From JBEKVE01 sp049514335 (GTDB taxonomy: Bacteria > Actinomycetota > Acidimicrobiia > Acidimicrobiales > UBA8190): 6,270 bases of DNA. Below, piece by piece: positions 5,259 to 6,270 of this stretch. The stretch lies in contig JBEKVE010000184.1 in NCBI GenBank assembly GCA_049514335.1, forward strand, positions 1 to 6,270, read 5' to 3'. The notes below the pieces were generated by a model. That model was not told where the DNA came from and did no database searches. It saw nothing but the letters and a program-made list of their open reading frames with translations. Each line of letters starts with the position of its first letter. Position 1 is the stretch's first letter. A program made the translations under genes and the position numbers.

Positions 5259-6270
5259 CATCGGGGCCGAACGTGCGCGTGGCGGGCGCCCGGCTCGGCC
5301 CGGCGGGCCGCACCCAATCGCTCGGCCGCGCCGGCCGTGCACGCGTCGGCGTGCGGGGCCGCGTCGTCGTGCCCTCGCTGCTCGCCGGCGTGCTCATCGC
5401 ACTCGCCCTGCCGCCCTGGGGGTTCTGGGTGCTCGCCTTCGCCGGAGCCGGTCTGCTGTGGTGGCGGCTTCGTGGCCTGCGGCTCCGGGCCCGCTTGCTG
5501 GCCGGGTTCTGCGCCGGCGTCGGCATGTTCGTGCCCGGACTGTGGTGGGTGACGAGCTTCAACACCTACGGGGGCATCGTCCTCATGCTGCTCGAGTCGA
5601 TCGCCCCCGCCCTGGCGTGCGCGGTGGTGCCGGGCCGCACCCGTGGCCGGAGTGCGGCGCTGGCCGGCGCCATGGTGCTGACCGAGGTGGTGCGGGCCAG
5701 CTGGCCGTTCGGCGGCCTGCCCATCGGGGGGGTCGCACTCGGGCAAGCGGGGGGACCGGTGGCGGGCGCCGCCCGCCTGGGTGGCCCGCTCCTGCTCGTC
5801 TCCCTGGTGTGGCTGGGGGGAGCCGGCCTGGCCCTGTTGGTCACGCCGCTGGTGCGCTCGATCGGCGACGGGCCGGGCGTCGCCGGCGTCCTGTGGCGGC
5901 GCGGTGGCACCCCCTCGGTCGCCCGTTCCTTCTCGACCCCCCGTCGCCGCGGCCCGATGGAGGCCGGCCTGCTCCTCCTGGCGGTGGTGGTGGGTCTGTC
6001 GGTGTGGGGGGCGCTCGCCCCCGACGGGGGCCCGGCCGTGCGCACCCTGCGCGTCGCGGCGGTGCAGGGTGGTGGCGTGCGGGGACTGCGCCAGTCCGAC
6101 GTGGACCCCACCGTCGTGTACGACGCGCAATTCGCGGCCACGGCGGAGATCGCCGGCCACGACGCCGGGCGCCCACCGTCGCTCGTGCTGTGGCCCGAGG
6201 ACGTGGTCGCCCTCGACGGGCCGCTCGCCCGGTCGCCCGAGGAGCGCCAGCTGTCATCGCAGGCGCGCCG
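5255..6270 (+). CDS. lnt: Apolipoprotein N-acyltransferase (Lnt), N-terminal part (cut by right edge)
   Basis: The first 338 codons of an integral membrane enzyme that transfers an acyl chain from a phospholipid to the N-terminal Cys of apolipoproteins, the last step of lipoprotein maturation. After an Arg-rich, acid-free N-terminus (residues 1-36, eight Arg) come hydrophobic segments at about 37-52, 55-70, 81-100, 106-126, 134-148, 174-198 and 236-255. SWPFGGLPIGGVALGQ (149-164) matches the conserved W-P-FGG loop of the family. The nitrilase-like catalytic domain begins near LRVAAVQGGG (265-274), and LVLWPEDVV (310-318) carries E315, matching the catalytic Glu267 of E. coli Lnt (numbering from memory). 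The catalytic Lys and Cys lie beyond the window. A basic loop (about 201-234) before the last membrane helix fits the cytoplasmic side. The start follows from the 4-bp overlap with hemY; in-frame GTGs at codons 7 and 9 are alternatives. Actinobacteria commonly carry Lnt. Confidence 0.9.
   Translation, partial: MTSGPNVRVAGARLGPAGRTQSLGRAGRARVGVRGRVVVPSLLAGVLIALALPPWGFWVLAFAGAGLLWWRLRGLRLRARLLAGFCAGVGMFVPGLWWVTSFNTYGGIVLMLLESIAPALACAVVPGRTRGRSAALAGAMVLTEVVRASWPFGGLPIGGVALGQAGGPVAGAARLGGPLLLVSLVWLGGAGLALLVTPLVRSIGDGPGVAGVLWRRGGTPSVARSFSTPRRRGPMEAGLLLLAVVVGLSVWGALAPDGGPAVRTLRVAAVQGGGVRGLRQSDVDPTVVYDAQFAATAEIAGHDAGRPPSLVLWPEDVVALDGPLARSPEERQLSSQAR

Noticed and set aside
4079..6160. Very long minus-strand open frame of 693 codons opposite hemY and lnt.
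   Set aside because: It spans two well-supported plus-strand genes and its product is low-complexity Arg/Pro/Thr-rich; typical of a high-GC shadow frame.

Overview
This is a very GC-rich chromosomal window with a strong G/C third-position bias and GTG as the favoured start codon (four of five genes). Together with a HelD-type RNA polymerase helicase, a Gram-positive-style heme gene cluster and an apolipoprotein N-acyltransferase, this points to a high-GC actinobacterium. A deep-branching lineage such as Acidimicrobiia would fit, but that placement is inference. There are no tRNA or rRNA genes, mobile elements, CRISPR arrays or phage genes.

Layout: positions 1-1584 (minus strand) hold the N-terminal 528 codons of a HelD/HelR-like UvrD-family ATPase that runs off the left edge. 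A 163-bp divergent intergenic region (1585-1747) separates it from a tightly packed plus-strand operon: hemE (1748-2803), ferrochelatase hemH/cpfC (2800-3756), FAD-dependent porphyrinogen oxidase hemY/cgoX (3759-5258) and lnt (5255-6270, cut by the right edge). Neighbouring operon genes overlap by 4 bp (GTGA) or lie 2 bp apart, so the operon looks translationally coupled.

Function: HemE, HemY/CgoX and HemH/CpfC carry out the late steps from uroporphyrinogen III towards heme. In Gram-positive bacteria these usually work as the coproporphyrin-dependent route, which also needs ChdC (HemQ), not present here. The order hemE-hemH-hemY is that of the Bacillus hemEHY operon. The last gene, lnt, belongs to lipoprotein maturation and is fused to the operon only by its overlap.

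The less ordinary points are: (1) two low-complexity insertions in the helicase, at least partly built from in-frame DNA repeats in 3n-bp steps; (2) a Bacillus-type ferrochelatase with no [2Fe-2S] cysteine set and a His where the Gram-positive enzymes have the iron-ligating Tyr; (3) a probable leaderless hemE promoter, in contrast to the strong Shine-Dalgarno of the divergent helicase; (4) translational coupling of lnt to the heme genes. I see no clear candidate for an undescribed multi-gene system.
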